Source: Daphnia carinata
Lineage: Eukaryota; Arthropoda; Branchiopoda; Diplostraca; Daphniidae
Assembly: GCF_022539665.2 (NCBI RefSeq)
Contig: NC_081331.1
Location: 11,564,638 to 11,628,637, forward strand
Direction: 5' to 3'
DNA length: 64,000 bases
The translations under genes were made by a program, and so were the position numbers. Of the stretch, positions 49,157 through 62,165 are shown piece by piece. Every line of letters begins with the position of its first letter. Position 1 is the first letter of the stretch. The notes below the pieces were generated by a model that saw only the letters and a list, made by a program, of their open reading frames with translations, made no database searches and had not been told where the DNA came from.

Positions 49157-51816
49157 ATGGACCGGATAATTATTACGCTGATGGCGCTATTCAGCTTATC
49201 GGAAGCGAACGGTCACTTGCCCACAGGTAAGGAAATGCTCCTATAGGAACCTCACTTGTAGTTCCCATCTTATTCGTCATGCTGATCACCTTTAGGGTTA
49301 ACTAAATTTAGAAACTGTTGTTGCCAAACGCTGGCGCGTTGTGCACCTAGTCGTAGTCTGTTCTTGTTCATTCATTAGTTCTTGCTATCCACATCAGCGA
49401 GTGAGCTGTGAAAACTCATCGTAAAGGATGTGTCATCATCGTCATTTTGACTAAGCATTGCGTGTTCCAGCTGAGTCGATGTTGTTTCGAAAAGCGCTAC
49501 AAATACATTTGTAACGTTAACATAAAGGTTGGAAGAGTGACCTGGTAGCACTGTCTCAGATCAAAGACCCCGTTGATGCATCGCTAGAAGATGTCCGTTG
49601 CTATAATTTCTCCCTGGGTATGCCCCATCGCCAAGAGTTCTACTCGCCTGGACATCCAGCTAATTACCCGCCTAAAGTCGACTGTCTCCTCGTACTCAAA
49701 GGTTCTATATCTAGCCTGAATTTCATTTTTTTTTTTTTTAAAGCAAAAACAATAACTTCAAATGTCATTCAAACTCAAATTCAGCTGATCCTGGCTACGT
49801 GATCCGCGTTGATTTCCGCGACATGTTTGATATCGAACCGCATCCACAGTGTCTGTACGATTTCTTGGAGATCCGTGACGGTGCTCACGGCTATTCCAGT
49901 CTGATAGGTCGATATTGTGGCCGTACTTTCCCTCCCGTCATCACATCATCCGAGCGTTTCCTGTGGCTCCGCTTCACGACTGATGACAACATCGAGTACA
50001 CCGGTTTCAGGGCCGTCTATCAATTCCTGCCCGACCCTGGTGAGTCCTGTCGATACGTTGGTCGTTTTGACGCCATCGAATTGTTTGTTTTATTGAATTC
50101 AAAATGAATGGTTTTTCTTGGCTGGCATGCGCTACGTGTAGCGCCCAGAATACCAGATCAAGGTTCTTGCCGCTTCCAGGTGACTGGATTGGATGGCACT
50201 TTCAGCCGGTCGGACGTTCCTGAAGAGGTCGTCAACCATTCGAAAGATTTCATGGTGCCGCTGGACTGCACCTGGGTCATCACGGTGGCTGAAACACACA
50301 AAGTACGAAGGGAAACTCATTTGAATTTTTTACTCTTATGTTTGCTCGTCTTTTAATACTTGCGTATATTCCATCTGAAAGATTCAATTAAGCTTTCCAA
50401 GCTATGCGCTAATGGCGCCGAACGAATGCGACCTCAACTTTATCGAAATCTTTGGTCAAAAGACGGACTTGCGTCATAGACTGCGCCATTTTTGCGGTTC
50501 CAAAATCGACATTGTCCTCTCAAAATCGAATATCCTCCATCTGAGGCTTTATGCCCACCATACGGCCTTGCGGTCCACGTTTGATGCTCTGTTCACCGCC
50601 GTCACTCTCTATCGGGAAACTGAAGGTTTCTTTTATTTCCTCATTGTAAATAATTTACCATTTCTATCAAAGAAGCATTTTTTTTTAAATTTAGGAACTG
50701 CTAAGTGTATTGCTTCCGAGTTCGATTGCGAGGATGCCGTTTGCATTGATAGCTCACTCCGATGCAACGGTCGCATTAACTGCAAGTTTCGCTACGACGA
50801 AGACAATTGCAAGGTTCACTCGTAATTTGAAACTAATGTTTAACTGACGCATTCAACTTTATTGTTGTTGCATGTTAGGTGATCCGTAAGAGGGTAATGT
50901 CTTCTGACCACATCATTGTCATTTTGACCATTTTCTGCGTCACGCTTTTCGGCCTCTGTTTCAGCTGCTTCTTCAATTGCATTCGGAAATTAAGAGCAGA
51001 TCACAGCATTTACCAGGTCTTTTACTTACGCAGTTTTTCTCCTAAACTGTTTAAACATCTTTAATCTGTTAGGCAAGGAGATCAAGATCAAGAGAGGACC
51101 GATTGGATGTCTTTGATGACACGTCGTCAAAGGCTCATCAAACACCAATAGGTTTTTCTTTGGCTCACGGCAAGGATAAGAGTCGACATCAGTCGGGAAG
51201 AGGTACTGCCACAACGACGGATGATGATATGTTCCAGCAGCGACCGCGACAACAAACGTCGACGTCACGTTCTCTCTCCAGTCCAACGACACCCAACGGT
51301 TTTCTCGACTCGTGCGTGAGTATCGAGCCGTTTCCTGGCAGTGCCTCTGCTGGTAAAGCACCTGGAGAACGTCAATTTACGGGGACCTTGCACGGCTTGG
51401 CAGAATCATCTGGAAGAGATAGTGACGAAGATGAAGATGTCGACGACGATGAGGACGAAGACGAAGAAGAGGTTGAAATGGTGGATCACGCTTGTCAGAC
51501 TCGTGAATCCCTTTTTGACAATAAAAATGGAGATTCAGTGTTTCTTGGACCGATGCCGGATCAACCGTCTCGGCAATCTTATGCGAAGATTCCGACATCG
51601 GTGGCTGTTCAGCCATCGAGAGTTCAGTTTCCTCTGCCAAGCGACAGCCGTTACAAAGCAGAGAGAACTATAGAGATCGCTCAAAGAACACCAACAGCTC
51701 CTCCATTATTGCCACCTTCCTCGGCTACTGATGCACGGATGTTGTTCAGCAAAGCCAATACCAGCAGTAGTGCGGCTTCGTCCAAATCCGGCGCCGACGT
51801 CGTCGTTCTCCACTAG
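49157..51816 (+). CDS. neto: NETO-like CUB/LDLa transmembrane receptor accessory protein
   Basis: Neto proteins are auxiliary subunits of kainate-type glutamate receptors, needed for synaptic clustering in flies. Eight exons (49157-49226, 49528-49701, 49785-50039, 50142-50302, 50382-50625, 50695-50813, 50879-51016, 51073-51816) total 1905 nt, 634 residues. The signal peptide is MDRIIITLMALFSLSEANG. CUB1 has EFYSPGHPANYPP, CLYDFLEIRDG and RYCGRTFPP. CUB2 has CRFQVTGLDGTFSRSD and CTWVITVAE. The LDLa module (about 303-340) has six Cys ending RYDEDNC. One membrane span (about 351-375) contains IIVILTIFCVTLFGLCF. The 250-residue cytoplasmic tail has an Asp/Glu run (SDEDEDVDDDEDEDEEE), many Ser/Thr, and ends in VVVLH. 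Domain order matches vertebrate and fly Neto. Confidence 0.92.
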
Positions 51817-53569
51817 TCCCGAGATATATTTTTATTTGATTTCTAAAAACTTACTTTCGTCAATTTTGCATATAATTTTTGTGGTATTTTGGTAAGGGAT
51901 CTACTTTTTAGATGATCTCTCTTTTTTAAATTGTGCAGACTACCGAAATGAAAAAAAAAAAAAAAAAATGCGCCCGAAATTGAATTACTTGGGACCGTCG
52001 GTCATCTAAGAAGAACACAAAACAAAAGAACAATGAGTGCATGTGAGTGTGCGTGTCCAAGGTCCCATCTCATCACTATCACCGAAGAGGGACCAACCGA
52101 CCAAAATAAATACAGAAAAACAAATCAAGAAATGATTGGAAACAACAGATTGTTTTTATTTTGTTTTTCCTCACCTGGTTCATTTTCTGGTTCCCTTTTT
52201 ATTATTCACGTTTTACGGTTTTTAAATTAATATGATAATCAATCATGGTAAAACTGGTTATTTGTAAGTTAAAAATAAAAACACTCCAGTCATCGGTGTT
52301 TTGTCCCTCCGGGGTTACCTTTACGTTAAACTACACACACCTTTTGAAAAATTGATACCCTACCTACCTGTATGTGTGGCGTTTGTCACCTGGATTTTTT
52401 TTTTCGTTTTTATACACATATTGCCACTCGGAATGACAAACGAGTTTATTGTTGATGTGTATGTATATAGGACAGTGTATTTAGGAATGACAACACGTTT
52501 TGAAAACAGCGCGCTCTTACTAATACTAACCTAATCGCGTCTTGGTTTCTTATACGTGTCCCCTTCCCTTTCCTTCTTTTTCTCTTTAACTATGGCGTGT
52601 AAAACAGTCATGGATTGACTCATGTTGGAAAATACATCAGCAGTGGCCCATATGAGTGTTTTGTTACGTTAATTTGAGGAGGAAGATGTTTCGGATAACG
52701 TAAAAGGATCCGGAATGAAACCGGATCGCTCTTCAGAACGCTATGCATGGCGCGTGTTCTTTGGTAATGTAAGGCCGGTCACTCGGTCAATCCGATCACG
52801 TCATCGCCTTTGTGGTCAACCACCGCATCTGTTTTATATTCTTATGACATATCAACATAAAAAAACAACACCTACAATGCCTTAAGTGCATGCGATTCGC
52901 ATGTCCTGGATCTCAACTTGTGGTGTTAAGGAAGATAAGTTTGCAACATAGTTCTCTCCAAATAGTAAGAAATTAAAAATGCTATTACAATGATGAAGAA
53001 TTAAGGCCGGCAATTGAGGTTTATACGGAGACATCTGATGGCAAACACGCAAAACCATTTACAATTCTCCGAATTCCTTTGCAAGTGAGTTTTCCCTTCC
53101 TCTACATGACACGTGACTTCCAGTCTCGACTTGTTAGCTCTAGGCATTTTCATGCTTTCTTTCTTTTTTTTTTTTTTTTCCTTTTTTCACGTTGCTGTAA
53201 TTTTTGATAGAATATGAGTTGGATAGCGGGAGATACAGTCATGCCGTAACGACTAGTGTGCGAGTTCCGACCACAGTGGCAACTGCGAAAACTAGTTTGA
53301 GATAATTTTGTACAAGGAAATAAGGTACGATCAGCAGTTTCGGAACTAGTTTGTTTACATTAAATGTTATGAAACGTTGGAAATCGTTGCCAGGAAATAA
53401 GTCCAGCAGACCGGGCTGTTCCCTTGCCCCCGGGAGTTAGTGAAACTTGCTGCTCTGTTTCTAGTTATATTTGGTTATTCTTTTAAGGTATTTTGGAATT
53501 TATTAGTGTATTGTAAGTTTGTCACTTAAGTATCTGAGTGCCAAGTTTGTCTTTTGCAGCCTGTTCATA
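51817..53569. other. NETO-like 3' UTR and TDRD7 5' flank
   Basis: Contains an A17 run near 51951-51967, an AATAAA near 52273 that could end the NETO-like mRNA, and a T-rich tract near 53165-53190. An acceptor, CTTTTGCAG, just before the TDRD7 ATG implies a spliced leader exon upstream. No other gene seen. Confidence 0.4.
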
Positions 53570-56500
53570 ATGTCAGGGAATGTATCACCAAAGGAAGTTT
53601 CCATCGAAAACCTTAAAGAAGAGATCCACGCCCTTCTTTGTACTGTCAAAGGATCTGTATCATCTGATCAGCTGCTAAGTAACATTTTTTAAAAGTTTCA
53701 GCATTTCTGCCCATACTTAACCCGAGTTTTCTTTAACAAACTTTTCATGTTCTGCTTTCTAGAGGATTATAAGTCAGTATGTGGAGCCATCTTACCTTAC
53801 CGTCAACTTGGATTTTCCAATATTAATGAGCTGCTGAAGAGTATGCCAGATGTTGTCTCATGCCATAATTCTAATGGCAATGTTTTGGTTAAAGCTGTCC
53901 TAAAAAATGAATCTGCCCACATTAATAAGCTAGTCCAAGGGCAAAAAGGGACTAAAAAGAGGCCGCGAATGCTCCAGGCATATCACATTCAGCGTGGCCC
54001 GGGGTCTTTGTTGAGAAACCCAATTAATGCCAACAATCGTCCTGCCGCACCCTGGAATTTTCCTAAATATTACGTACCACCAGCCATGCGTAGTGTTGTT
54101 GTAGTTCCTCAAAACTCTACCATTCGACAACCGATGATTCCGAGGCTCTCCCAACAACCTCCTCCGCAACAGATCGCCGCACCTCTAGCACATCAACAAG
54201 GTTACCAAGCATCTCACCTCAAACAACCGGCTCAACTGATGCAGCCGAAGCCTTCCCAAACGACACTCCCAATGGCGAAGCTTCCGCAAGTACATCAAAG
54301 GCCTCCACCACCAATAAATCTGCAGTTGCCAAGCGTGCATGCGATTCCTTCCACGGGAAAAACTGGAAAACCTATTGTATCCCCTCTTCCGATTGTGAGG
54401 TATGTGTAGTTATTTGATTATTCACAACGCAGATGTCACATTGTGCTCATTATGGTATTTTTGTTTCAGGCCCAACAATTTTCATCGCGAAAAGTTGCAA
54501 CGATTTGTCCTCCTACATAGATTGGGAGAGATTACTTACGAGGATGCGAAAATGAAAAACGGCAAGTACGTTGCCACTGTCGTCATCGATAAGAAAAAAT
54601 CAAGCTGCTATCCAGACGAGTTTGCTACCAAAGAAGATGCCTATGAAAAGGCGGCAGAAGTGGCACTCAGCGAGTGGGAATCAAAATATCACGACAATAT
54701 TAAAAAAACCTCGGTAACCACCGACGACAAAATAATGGCAAAAAGGGTCGTTGACATAGTTAGCAAACACTCAGGCGGCTGTTGGAGCGAAGAGTTCGTC
54801 AAACTTTACGAGTACTCGTTTTACGGCGAATCTCTACCAGAAAATTGGGTCCAACGCGTTAAAGCCGTCACGGATGAATTGGAATTCACGGCTGGAATCG
54901 AACATTTCCTTGTTTGTATGGCTACAACGAAGAAGACGCCTGAGCCTGTAACATCGTCTCCATTTCTTCCAAGGGAACCCTTATTTAATCAACCGCCTCC
55001 GTCAAACGAATCTTCCTACAACCAGTCAGTTAGTGAATTGTTTACACAACCCGTTTCCAAGGAGATGCAACCTCAAAAACCTCACGGCTCAATATCGGAT
55101 GAGTCCGCCTGTCGGCCAATTCCGGTGCAGCACATCGATAGCGACGTTTGGGTTGTCCATGTTCTTGTTGTTTGCGCTGGTGATCAGGTAATCCCTGAAC
55201 TTTTACAATTTAATTTCAACGGTGGACCAGTGCGTTGATTCAATAATTTTTATTTTCACACAGTTGGCGATTCGTCGAATCGATTCGGAGCAATACTCTG
55301 CGTGGGAGGAAATGATGAATGACATGGATCTGTTTTACAGCGAGCATGAGGCTACCCTAACTCCAGTTGGGTTACTAGAACGCGGTTGCCTATATGCGTC
55401 ACAAATCGACGGTATTTGGGCACGTGTTGAGCTAATGGCCTACACTGAAAATGGTGATGTAGGTGTTTTTTTTTCTTTTGTTTTTTGAAAAGTATTGTTT
55501 TACGTTGCAAAAAAAATTCTACAGGTAGAATTAAAGCTTGTGGATTATGCCGATGTAGAAACCATCGTGCCTTCTTCCGTCTTTCCGTTGGAGAAAAAAT
55601 TTGGGGAAGTGCCTACTCAAGGAATAAAGTGCCTTCTTCATGGCCTGTCTTTTTTTGCAAACTCTGAACACACAATCACTACAGAAATAGAGTATGCAAA
55701 CAACAGTAGTTGATATTCATCACAAACTAAAATGATTTGATTTATGTAGTCGCCTTCTCAACAATCAGTTTGTTGCTCGTGTTGTCTCCCGAGAACCACG
55801 TGTTTCAATTATCCTATATGAATCTCCCAGTGAAATCAACATGAATGAATGGATCTTGGAACAGGTTGCAGAAAAATTGCCGACGATGCCGCTAAAGGTT
55901 TTGAGCCATCCAAGACATTCTTTGTACTATAACCCATGAACGGAGATTGTGTTAAATTATCCAGGTCGGACCAGTTGTTCAGAAGTCGATAATCTCCTAT
56001 GTGTCGTCTGCCTGCGATGTTTACATGTTACGCGACACACCGCAGAAGAACGTCGTCGATAGCCTTGTTTCACTCTTGCAACTGCGTATTGAGCAGTCTC
56101 CGCTTCCGGCAACCCTCATCGCTGATGGTCTTTACCTAGGGCGCAGTGAAAAGCATGGGTGGTGCCGTATGCGATTGTATAGCTCGATCCCAACCCATGA
56201 TGGAAACGTTTCTGTCCAGTTGATGGATTTTGGGGACACAGAACTTGTCCCAGGCAATACTTTAAGAGAACTGCAGTCACTGTCACCCGTTCTGGCCCGC
56301 ATTCCCGATCAAGCAGTTCGTGTCGCTTTGGCTCGTCTTCCACCGCCATCCTGTACTTTCACAGAAAAAGCTGCGAGGACGTTACGCGAACTTACGCCTC
56401 CCGGATTGAGTTTAATGGTGCGCGTTCAGGAGTTTAGAAATGGAATTCCTGTTGTGGAATTGTTCGAAAGGATCGAAGAGTCAGGCAAACTCGTGACCAT

Positions 56501-57495
56501 CAATGCCATGATGGAAATGGATGAAAGCCTCTACCGATCAACAGACCAAGTTTCCGTCCAGTCTGCCTTGCCGAAAACTCGATTGGATGCTGATATGTCA
56601 CAACGTGTAGCTGCTATGACACTCCCATCTAGGTACGATCACTTTGGGACTTGAAAAGTTGTTACAATTTACTAGTTTTTTGGATTATTATTATTTTTTT
56701 AATATTATAGAAGGTCTTCTACTAGCTCGTCACCGTCGCCGACATTCCAAATGGAGCGTGTGGTGGTTCCAGAAGCTGATATGCCAGCTGTAGATACTGG
56801 AAGGTTTTTGACACCCTTTGACGTACAAGTATTCAATGTATCAAATCCAGATCATTTTTACGTCCACTCCGTCCATTCATTGCAGTTACTGAACACGTTA
56901 ATGCTTCGCCTCAAGGTTCGAATTTCATTTAAACGTACTACAATGTAATCCGAAATAATGTTGGGTTGTTTGTTTCTAGGAGCATTGCAATCGCGACGAA
57001 GTAAAGATTGCCAAACTAGATCCGTCGGCCATCGTAGTGGATGGTTTTTATGCTGCTTGGCATTCAAAGACCGAGTCCTACCGTCGGGTCCATGTAACTG
57101 GCAAATCGGGATCGATGATTAGTGTCGCTTTTGTCGACCATGGCGAAATCGATGTAGTACCTCTAAGTGGTATTCGGGCGTTGCTTCCAGAATTCGCGGA
57201 ACTTCCGGCTCAGGCTATGAAAGCGCAGCTGTTTGGTAAGTAAGTTGATACACACCGTACATGGTAGATCGTTATTCGTTTTGTTTTAGGTGTTAAACCA
57301 ACGGCCGGAGATTGGTCTCCTCAGAATGCTCTGTTCTTCAAGCAATTCGTCGATAACAAAGTTTTTTCGTCTTACATCATGGAAGTGTTGCCAGATAAGA
57401 CACTTCGTCTGCAGCTAAATGATGTTCTTTCTGGTGAAAAGGATATTGATGTGGCCAAGTACCTGGTCGAAAATTGCCATGCGACGGTTGCTTAA
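53570..57495 (+). CDS. TDRD7: TDRD7-like LOTUS and Tudor domain germ-granule protein
   Basis: Scaffold of germ granules and the piRNA pathway; the fly homologue is tapas. Ten exons (53570-53678, 53763-54399, 54470-55187, 55264-55458, 55525-55691, 55750-55897, 55965-56632, 56711-56915, 56980-57235, 57290-57495) total 3309 nt, 1102 residues, close to human TDRD7. N-terminal LOTUS/OST-HTH (about 5-85) has LPYRQLGFSNINELLKSMP. A Pro/Gln-rich linker follows, then a second conserved block (about 255-320), and a third LOTUS-like block (about 340-410) with FYGESLPENWVQRVK. Three Tudor domains carry the core motifs VELKLVDYADVE, VSVQLMDFGDTE and ISVAFVDHGEID, the last in the C-terminal domain. The interdomain DINE-type motif is present as INMNEWILEQ. 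TDRD5 is less likely because of the domain count. Confidence 0.9.
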
Positions 57496-57934
57496 GCAGC
57501 TCGTCTTTTCTTCGCCGACCCTCCCTCTTTTTGTTTTGGTTGCATTTATTACTTTGTGAGTTATTTTCTCTTCTGCACACAAGCCAGGGTTATGATGGCA
57601 TCTAAGTCAAAAATTGACTCTTAAGAGATTGTTTTGTTAAAGAAGGAATACCAAGTTTTGTTTGTTATGGCTCATATTTACCACTTTTGCCTTCTGTCAT
57701 GTTAACCAAGCAATAACCATCTAATACACTCCAAAATTTAAATTGTGTCATGTGTTGTCATAATGAGTATAGGATAAGGAAAAAGATTAGATTTGCCCAA
57801 CCACTATAACTGTATGTGTTCTGCTTTACACATAGGCATAGCTCCTTGTTGAAGAACTGACATCAACAGACTTACTCAGACAATACTATTTTTATTTATA
57901 ATAATTTTTGCTCTACAAACTTGAGCTCTCATTT
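57496..57934. other. Convergent 3' UTRs, TDRD7 and NDUFS6
   Basis: About 440 bp between the stop codons of converging genes. On the minus strand AATAAA at about 57890-57896 suits NDUFS6. No clear AATAAA for TDRD7 is seen before that point, so transcripts may overlap. Confidence 0.4.
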
Positions 57935-58486
57935 TTAATGATGATGTTCATCTGCTTTAAGAAAGCGAAGCCCACAATACCCACAGGAGTGATTGCCAGG
58001 TTGATCCAAATTAATGAAAACTTTTGGATGTCCTAGAGGCCCACCACCTCCATCACAAGAGACAATCCGTGACTTAACCTCTTTTGGTGGAACCTGGGCA
58101 ATTAGATCAATTGCAAAGCGGGTATTGACTTCTTTGGAGGCATTTTCGAACCGAACAAGGCGGAAATCAGCTTCATCCCATTTCTTGAAAAAAAAACATA
58201 TAAAAATGACACATGAGTCAATGAAAAACCCAGGCGTTAAATCACAATTTTTGAGGTTTCTATTTTGAATATTTGGGAAAATTAACTGCTCAGCAGTGCA
58301 GTCACAATAAGTTCTGATAAATATTTATATCAGTTTATTTACCTGCCCAGTATGAGTGGGAATAACGACTTCCACCGGGTTTTTCAACAATTTGGAGGCG
58401 GTTGAAAACGGAATTGCATGCCGAATTGAAGTTTGTCTGAATTGTTTTCCAAGGATGTTCACAGCACGAAATTTGCTAGTCGCCAT
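57935..58486 (-). CDS. NDUFS6: NDUFS6, complex I 13-kDa zinc-binding subunit
   Basis: Accessory subunit of mitochondrial NADH:ubiquinone oxidoreductase, in the peripheral arm, needed for late assembly. Exons 58343-58486 and 57935-58183 give 393 nt, 130 residues, a normal length. The N-terminus MATSKFRAVNILGKQFRQTS is an Arg/Lys/Ser-rich mitochondrial presequence. The conserved C-terminal domain has FRLVRFENASKEVNTRFAID, then the zinc ligands in SCDGGGGPLGHPK and NHSCGYCGLRF (Cys, His, Cys, Cys). ATG 58486 is chosen because longer in-frame starts run into the repeat sequence and lack targeting character. The intron is 159 nt. Shares a divergent promoter region with NOL10. Confidence 0.95.
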
Positions 58487-58963
58487 TGCAACTGTTGATG
58501 GGTAGACCTCTCGTGGGGAAATGAAACAGTAAATGTCGCTTATGGCAACCCGTTCCCCCCCTCCCCCCCCCCAAAAAAAAAAAATATAGATTTTTTCTGT
58601 ATTACTGCTACTGGTGATTAATGAAAAAATAGCCATTTTCCCGGAATCAGTATTCAATTTTGAGTAAATCCTGTGATATTCAACCAATTCCAAAGAGTGT
58701 TAGTTTTTGCCGAAAAAAATTTTAAGCCCGAATAAATAAGCCCAAGCGCCAGCACGCTACAGCGCTAGCGCGATGCAGCAGAAATATTCGGTGAGTGTAT
58801 GTAGAGAATTAACTAGAAATCTGACCTGGTAGATGGCGATAGCAGTAAGTAGTAGATTGCCATAGTCGCTTCATCTTAGATGTAGCAGACACTTTCGTAT
58901 TTTTTTTTGACAACCCACGTGTCTTCGGTGTGAAATCGACAGAGCTTCAGAAACTTCTCAACA
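58487..58963. promoter_or_regulatory. Divergent promoter region NDUFS6 / NOL10, with repeat copy
   Basis: The 477 bp between start codons must serve both genes. It contains a C-rich then A-rich homopolymer (58553-58582) and a truncated copy of the 1.56-2.75 kb repeat family at about 58640-58790, leaving limited unique sequence for core promoters. No TATA box seen. Confidence 0.5.
58640..58790. repeat. Truncated copy of the 1.6-2.7 kb repeat family
   Basis: CCGGAATCAGTATTCAATTT near 58638, then a stretch whose reverse complement matches 2099-2150, AAGCCCGAATAAATAAGCCC, then GCCAGCACGCTACAGCGCTA, which matches the palindromic block at 2214-2243 with few changes. The order of parts differs from the cluster, so it is a partial or rearranged copy. 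Confidence 0.7.
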
Positions 58964-61935
58964 ATGTTAATTCAAAGCTCCAACAATGTAAAAATTTATA
59001 ATTTAAGTGCTGGAAAGTCTTTACCAGAGGTACGTAGTTGAGATTTTTTCAGTACAGTTTATTACTGTTCGCGTAAATTCCTGTTTTTTATGGTTTTGCC
59101 TTGTAAGACGAAACTCATTGTGTTTGCGTCGTAAAATATTTAGCGTATTAGATGTGCTTTAGGAAAGTTGAACAATTTCCCATCTTTTAAAGCACTTATG
59201 TGTTTAAAATGGTATACTTATTTTCTATAGTGGTTATCAGATAGAAAAAAGAGAGCCCTCCAGAGCAAAGACTTAGACATCAGAAGACGTGTGGAGCTTA
59301 TTCAAGATTTTGACATGCCAGGGGTCAGCACCTCCATTAAAGTCTCCAAGGATGGAAGATATATCATGGCTACAGGCATCTACAAGCCAAGAGTTCGCTG
59401 TTATGAAGTGGCAAATCTGTCAATGAAATTTGAAAGGTGTATGGATTCTGAGGTCATCAAATTTGAAATGCTATCTGAAGACTACAGTAAAGTAGTCTTC
59501 TTGCAATGTGATCGTTTTGTCGAATTTCACGCGCAGTATGGCCGCTACTACCGAACTAGAATACCAAAATTCGGAAGAGATTTAAAGTATCATTATCAGT
59601 CTTGCAATCTCTATATTGTTGGGACAGGGTATATAATAAAATTAAAAGAATTTTTCTTCAGTTACTCATAAAATGTTCTTAGGCCAGACGTTTATCGCCT
59701 AAATTTGGAAGAAGGAAGATTCTTAAACTCATTTCAAACAGAAGCCACAACTCTTAATGTTTGTGATATGAATCCGTTTCACCAATTGTTCGTCTGTGGC
59801 TCCAAAGAAGGAAAAGTAGAGGCATGGGATCCCCGCGCTAGAAACCGGGTTGGTGTTCTTGATTGTGCTTTGCACGCAGTAACGCCTGACACGCAGTATT
59901 TACCTCAAATAATTTGTTCGTTATCTATTTTCACTGATTTGCCCAAATTTTCTCAGAGTCCTAGGTATCCCTCAAGTCACGGCCGTCAAATTTCGTGACG
60001 CATTAACAATGGGAGTTGGCACTTCGACTGGCCAGATACTTCTTTACGATTTGCGATCCAATCGGCCAACAAGAGTTAAAGATCACCGATACGGACTCCC
60101 CATCAAAACCGTCGATTTTCATCATCTAAACCATGATTTAGTTGCATCGATGGACTCGAGAATAGTTCGCCTGTGGGATCGAAATACGGTAAATTCAATT
60201 CAAACAAACCTATACCAGACCTTTTAGCATCAAACGCCTTTATCTATGACCATAGGGTGAACCTTATGTGTCCGTCGAAGCCACATCGGATCTTAATGAT
60301 CTATGCTTAGTACCCAACAGTGGGATGATGTTCATGGCTACTGAAGACAAGAAAATGCTAACTTACTACATCCCGAATCTGGGCCCAGCTCCACGTTGGT
60401 GTAGTTTCCTTGATTCGCTAACAGAAGAATTGGAAGAAGGAGAAACTGCCGCCGTTTACGACGATTATAAATTCCTGACCGTTGAGGAGTTGCACGACCT
60501 GGGGTTCTCTCACCTAATCGGTAGGGTAATATTTGATTATGACACCTTTCACTTTTATTTATAATATTTTTTTTTTTTTAGGAACCAACTTATTACGAGC
60601 CTACATGCATGGATATTTTATTGATATGCGACTTTACCGTAAAGCCAAATCCATCATCGAACCTTTATCACTAACACGATATAAACAAAATAAAGTCAAG
60701 GAAACAATTGATCAACAACGTTCCAGCAGAGTTCAGTTACAAGTAATGCAACAAAGATAATTCAGGGTTTGCCTCCTATATATAATCAATTAATTTCGCC
60801 CTAGAAACTCCCTGCGGTAAACCGCGAGCTGGCGCTCAAGCTTATGGAAGACACTAAGGCGGTTGACGATGCTGAAGCAGTTGGAAAAAAGAGTGCTGCG
60901 AAATTGCTCATGAAATCCAATATTCTGAACGATTCGCGTTTCAAAGACCTTTTCGTGAACCCGAACTTCCAAATTGACAAATCCTCCGAAGAATTCAGGT
61001 ATTCAAAAAATCAGAAATACAATTTATCACTGCTGTGTACATTTGTCACACATCTACTTATTATACAGGTTACTTAACCCTGCAGTCTCACGTTTGGACA
61101 AAATCCGAGAAAAACGTATCAAAAAGGCTCTTGTTGAAGACCAGTTTGAACCCGTCGAGGTAAAACAACACAATTACAATTGTTTCGAGTTATAAAGGAA
61201 TTACTTGCGTTTTTCTAGGGAGCAAGTGTACAGAATCCACTTTTGGACGACGAGTTTTCCGACAGTGAAAGAAAGGGTCGCAAACGAACGATTTCGGTAA
61301 ATTTCTACTAGATATGCGTACGCTGGGGAAAATTTAGATTTTTTCATTTCTTTTCCATTTAGCAAAGTGACGCCAGCAGTAGCAGCTCTGATGACGAAAG
61401 TCTCAGAAATGAAATAAAGTTACAACATAAAATAATCAGAGACGAAAAATTTCAAAAGAGACGATTAGAGAGAGAACAAGAGAAGCTCGAAGGGCCTAAG
61501 TTCATGGCGCTTAAGCCTGGGCAAAAATTTCAGGGTTTTCGCTCTGCGAACGACCAACCTAAGAAGAAACTGGCTAGGTATCAATATTTGTCACTATTTT
61601 TAAAGTATGTTTTTCCGATATTTAATTTTGTTCCTCTTTCTACTCAGGGCTTCTCTTGGTGAGAGAATTCATCTAGAGGAGGATGTAAACAAGATAAAGC
61701 TTGCTCCATCTGCTGGGTCTAGAGAGATGACATTTACTCTTCCACAGGTGGGTGCAGAGTTATTAACCCTTCACGTACTGTTTTATGGATTCCTTTTTTT
61801 TCCTTTTAGAGTGAACGTGTCACGAAAGCCAGAGAACAAGCACAGCATCATCACGAAGAGCGTCGAAAAATCATACGATCTGCCAACCATTTGAGAACAC
61901 GAGGACGCGGACGAGGTGGTCGTGGAAGATTTTGA
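58964..61935 (+). CDS. NOL10: NOL10, nucleolar WD40 protein
   Basis: Homologue of yeast Enp2, a small-subunit processome factor for 18S rRNA maturation. Twelve exons (58964-59029, 59231-59628, 59683-59895, 59957-60188, 60256-60520, 60582-60742, 60805-60998, 61069-61159, 61219-61296, 61363-61577, 61648-61747, 61810-61935) total 2139 nt, 712 residues. Strongly conserved stretches are GKSLPE|WLSDRKKRALQSKD, RVELIQDFDMP, ATGIYKPRVRCYE, TRIPKFGRD, EAWDPRARNRVGVLDCAL, KDHRYGLPIKTVDF, LGPAPRWCSFLDSLTEELE and LLRAYMHGYFIDMRLY, the last being the NUC153 region. A basic/acidic C-terminal tail ends in an RGG-type sequence, RTRGRGRGGRGRF. Divergent from NDUFS6 and convergent with cytochrome c1. Confidence 0.97.
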
Positions 61936-61951
61936 TATAAAACTTTTGTCA

Positions 61952-61957
61952 AATAAA
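61952..61957 (+). other. poly(A) signal of NOL10
   Basis: AATAAA only 17 bp after the stop codon. The opposing cytochrome c1 signal (AATAAA on the minus strand) is at about 61994-61999. Confidence 0.6.
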
Positions 61958-62165
61958 CAAGACATATTACGTTTACGGTTGTATAACCTTATTTTTATTA
62001 TTCCTACAGATGAGTCGAAGTTGTAATGACTCGAATGTACAGTCGCTATTTCAACAGGATCTTGGGTGTTCAAACCAACGATTGTTGATGGTGTCAGGAA
62101 GAACTTAGATTGCACCATTCTTCCTTCTCCATTTGATAAAAAGTATTTTATGTAGTTGAAACATT

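Noticed and set aside
58487-58693. N-terminal extension of NDUFS6 to about 58690
   Set aside because: The extension is translated from homopolymer and repeat sequence; ATG 58486 starts a proper mitochondrial presequence.
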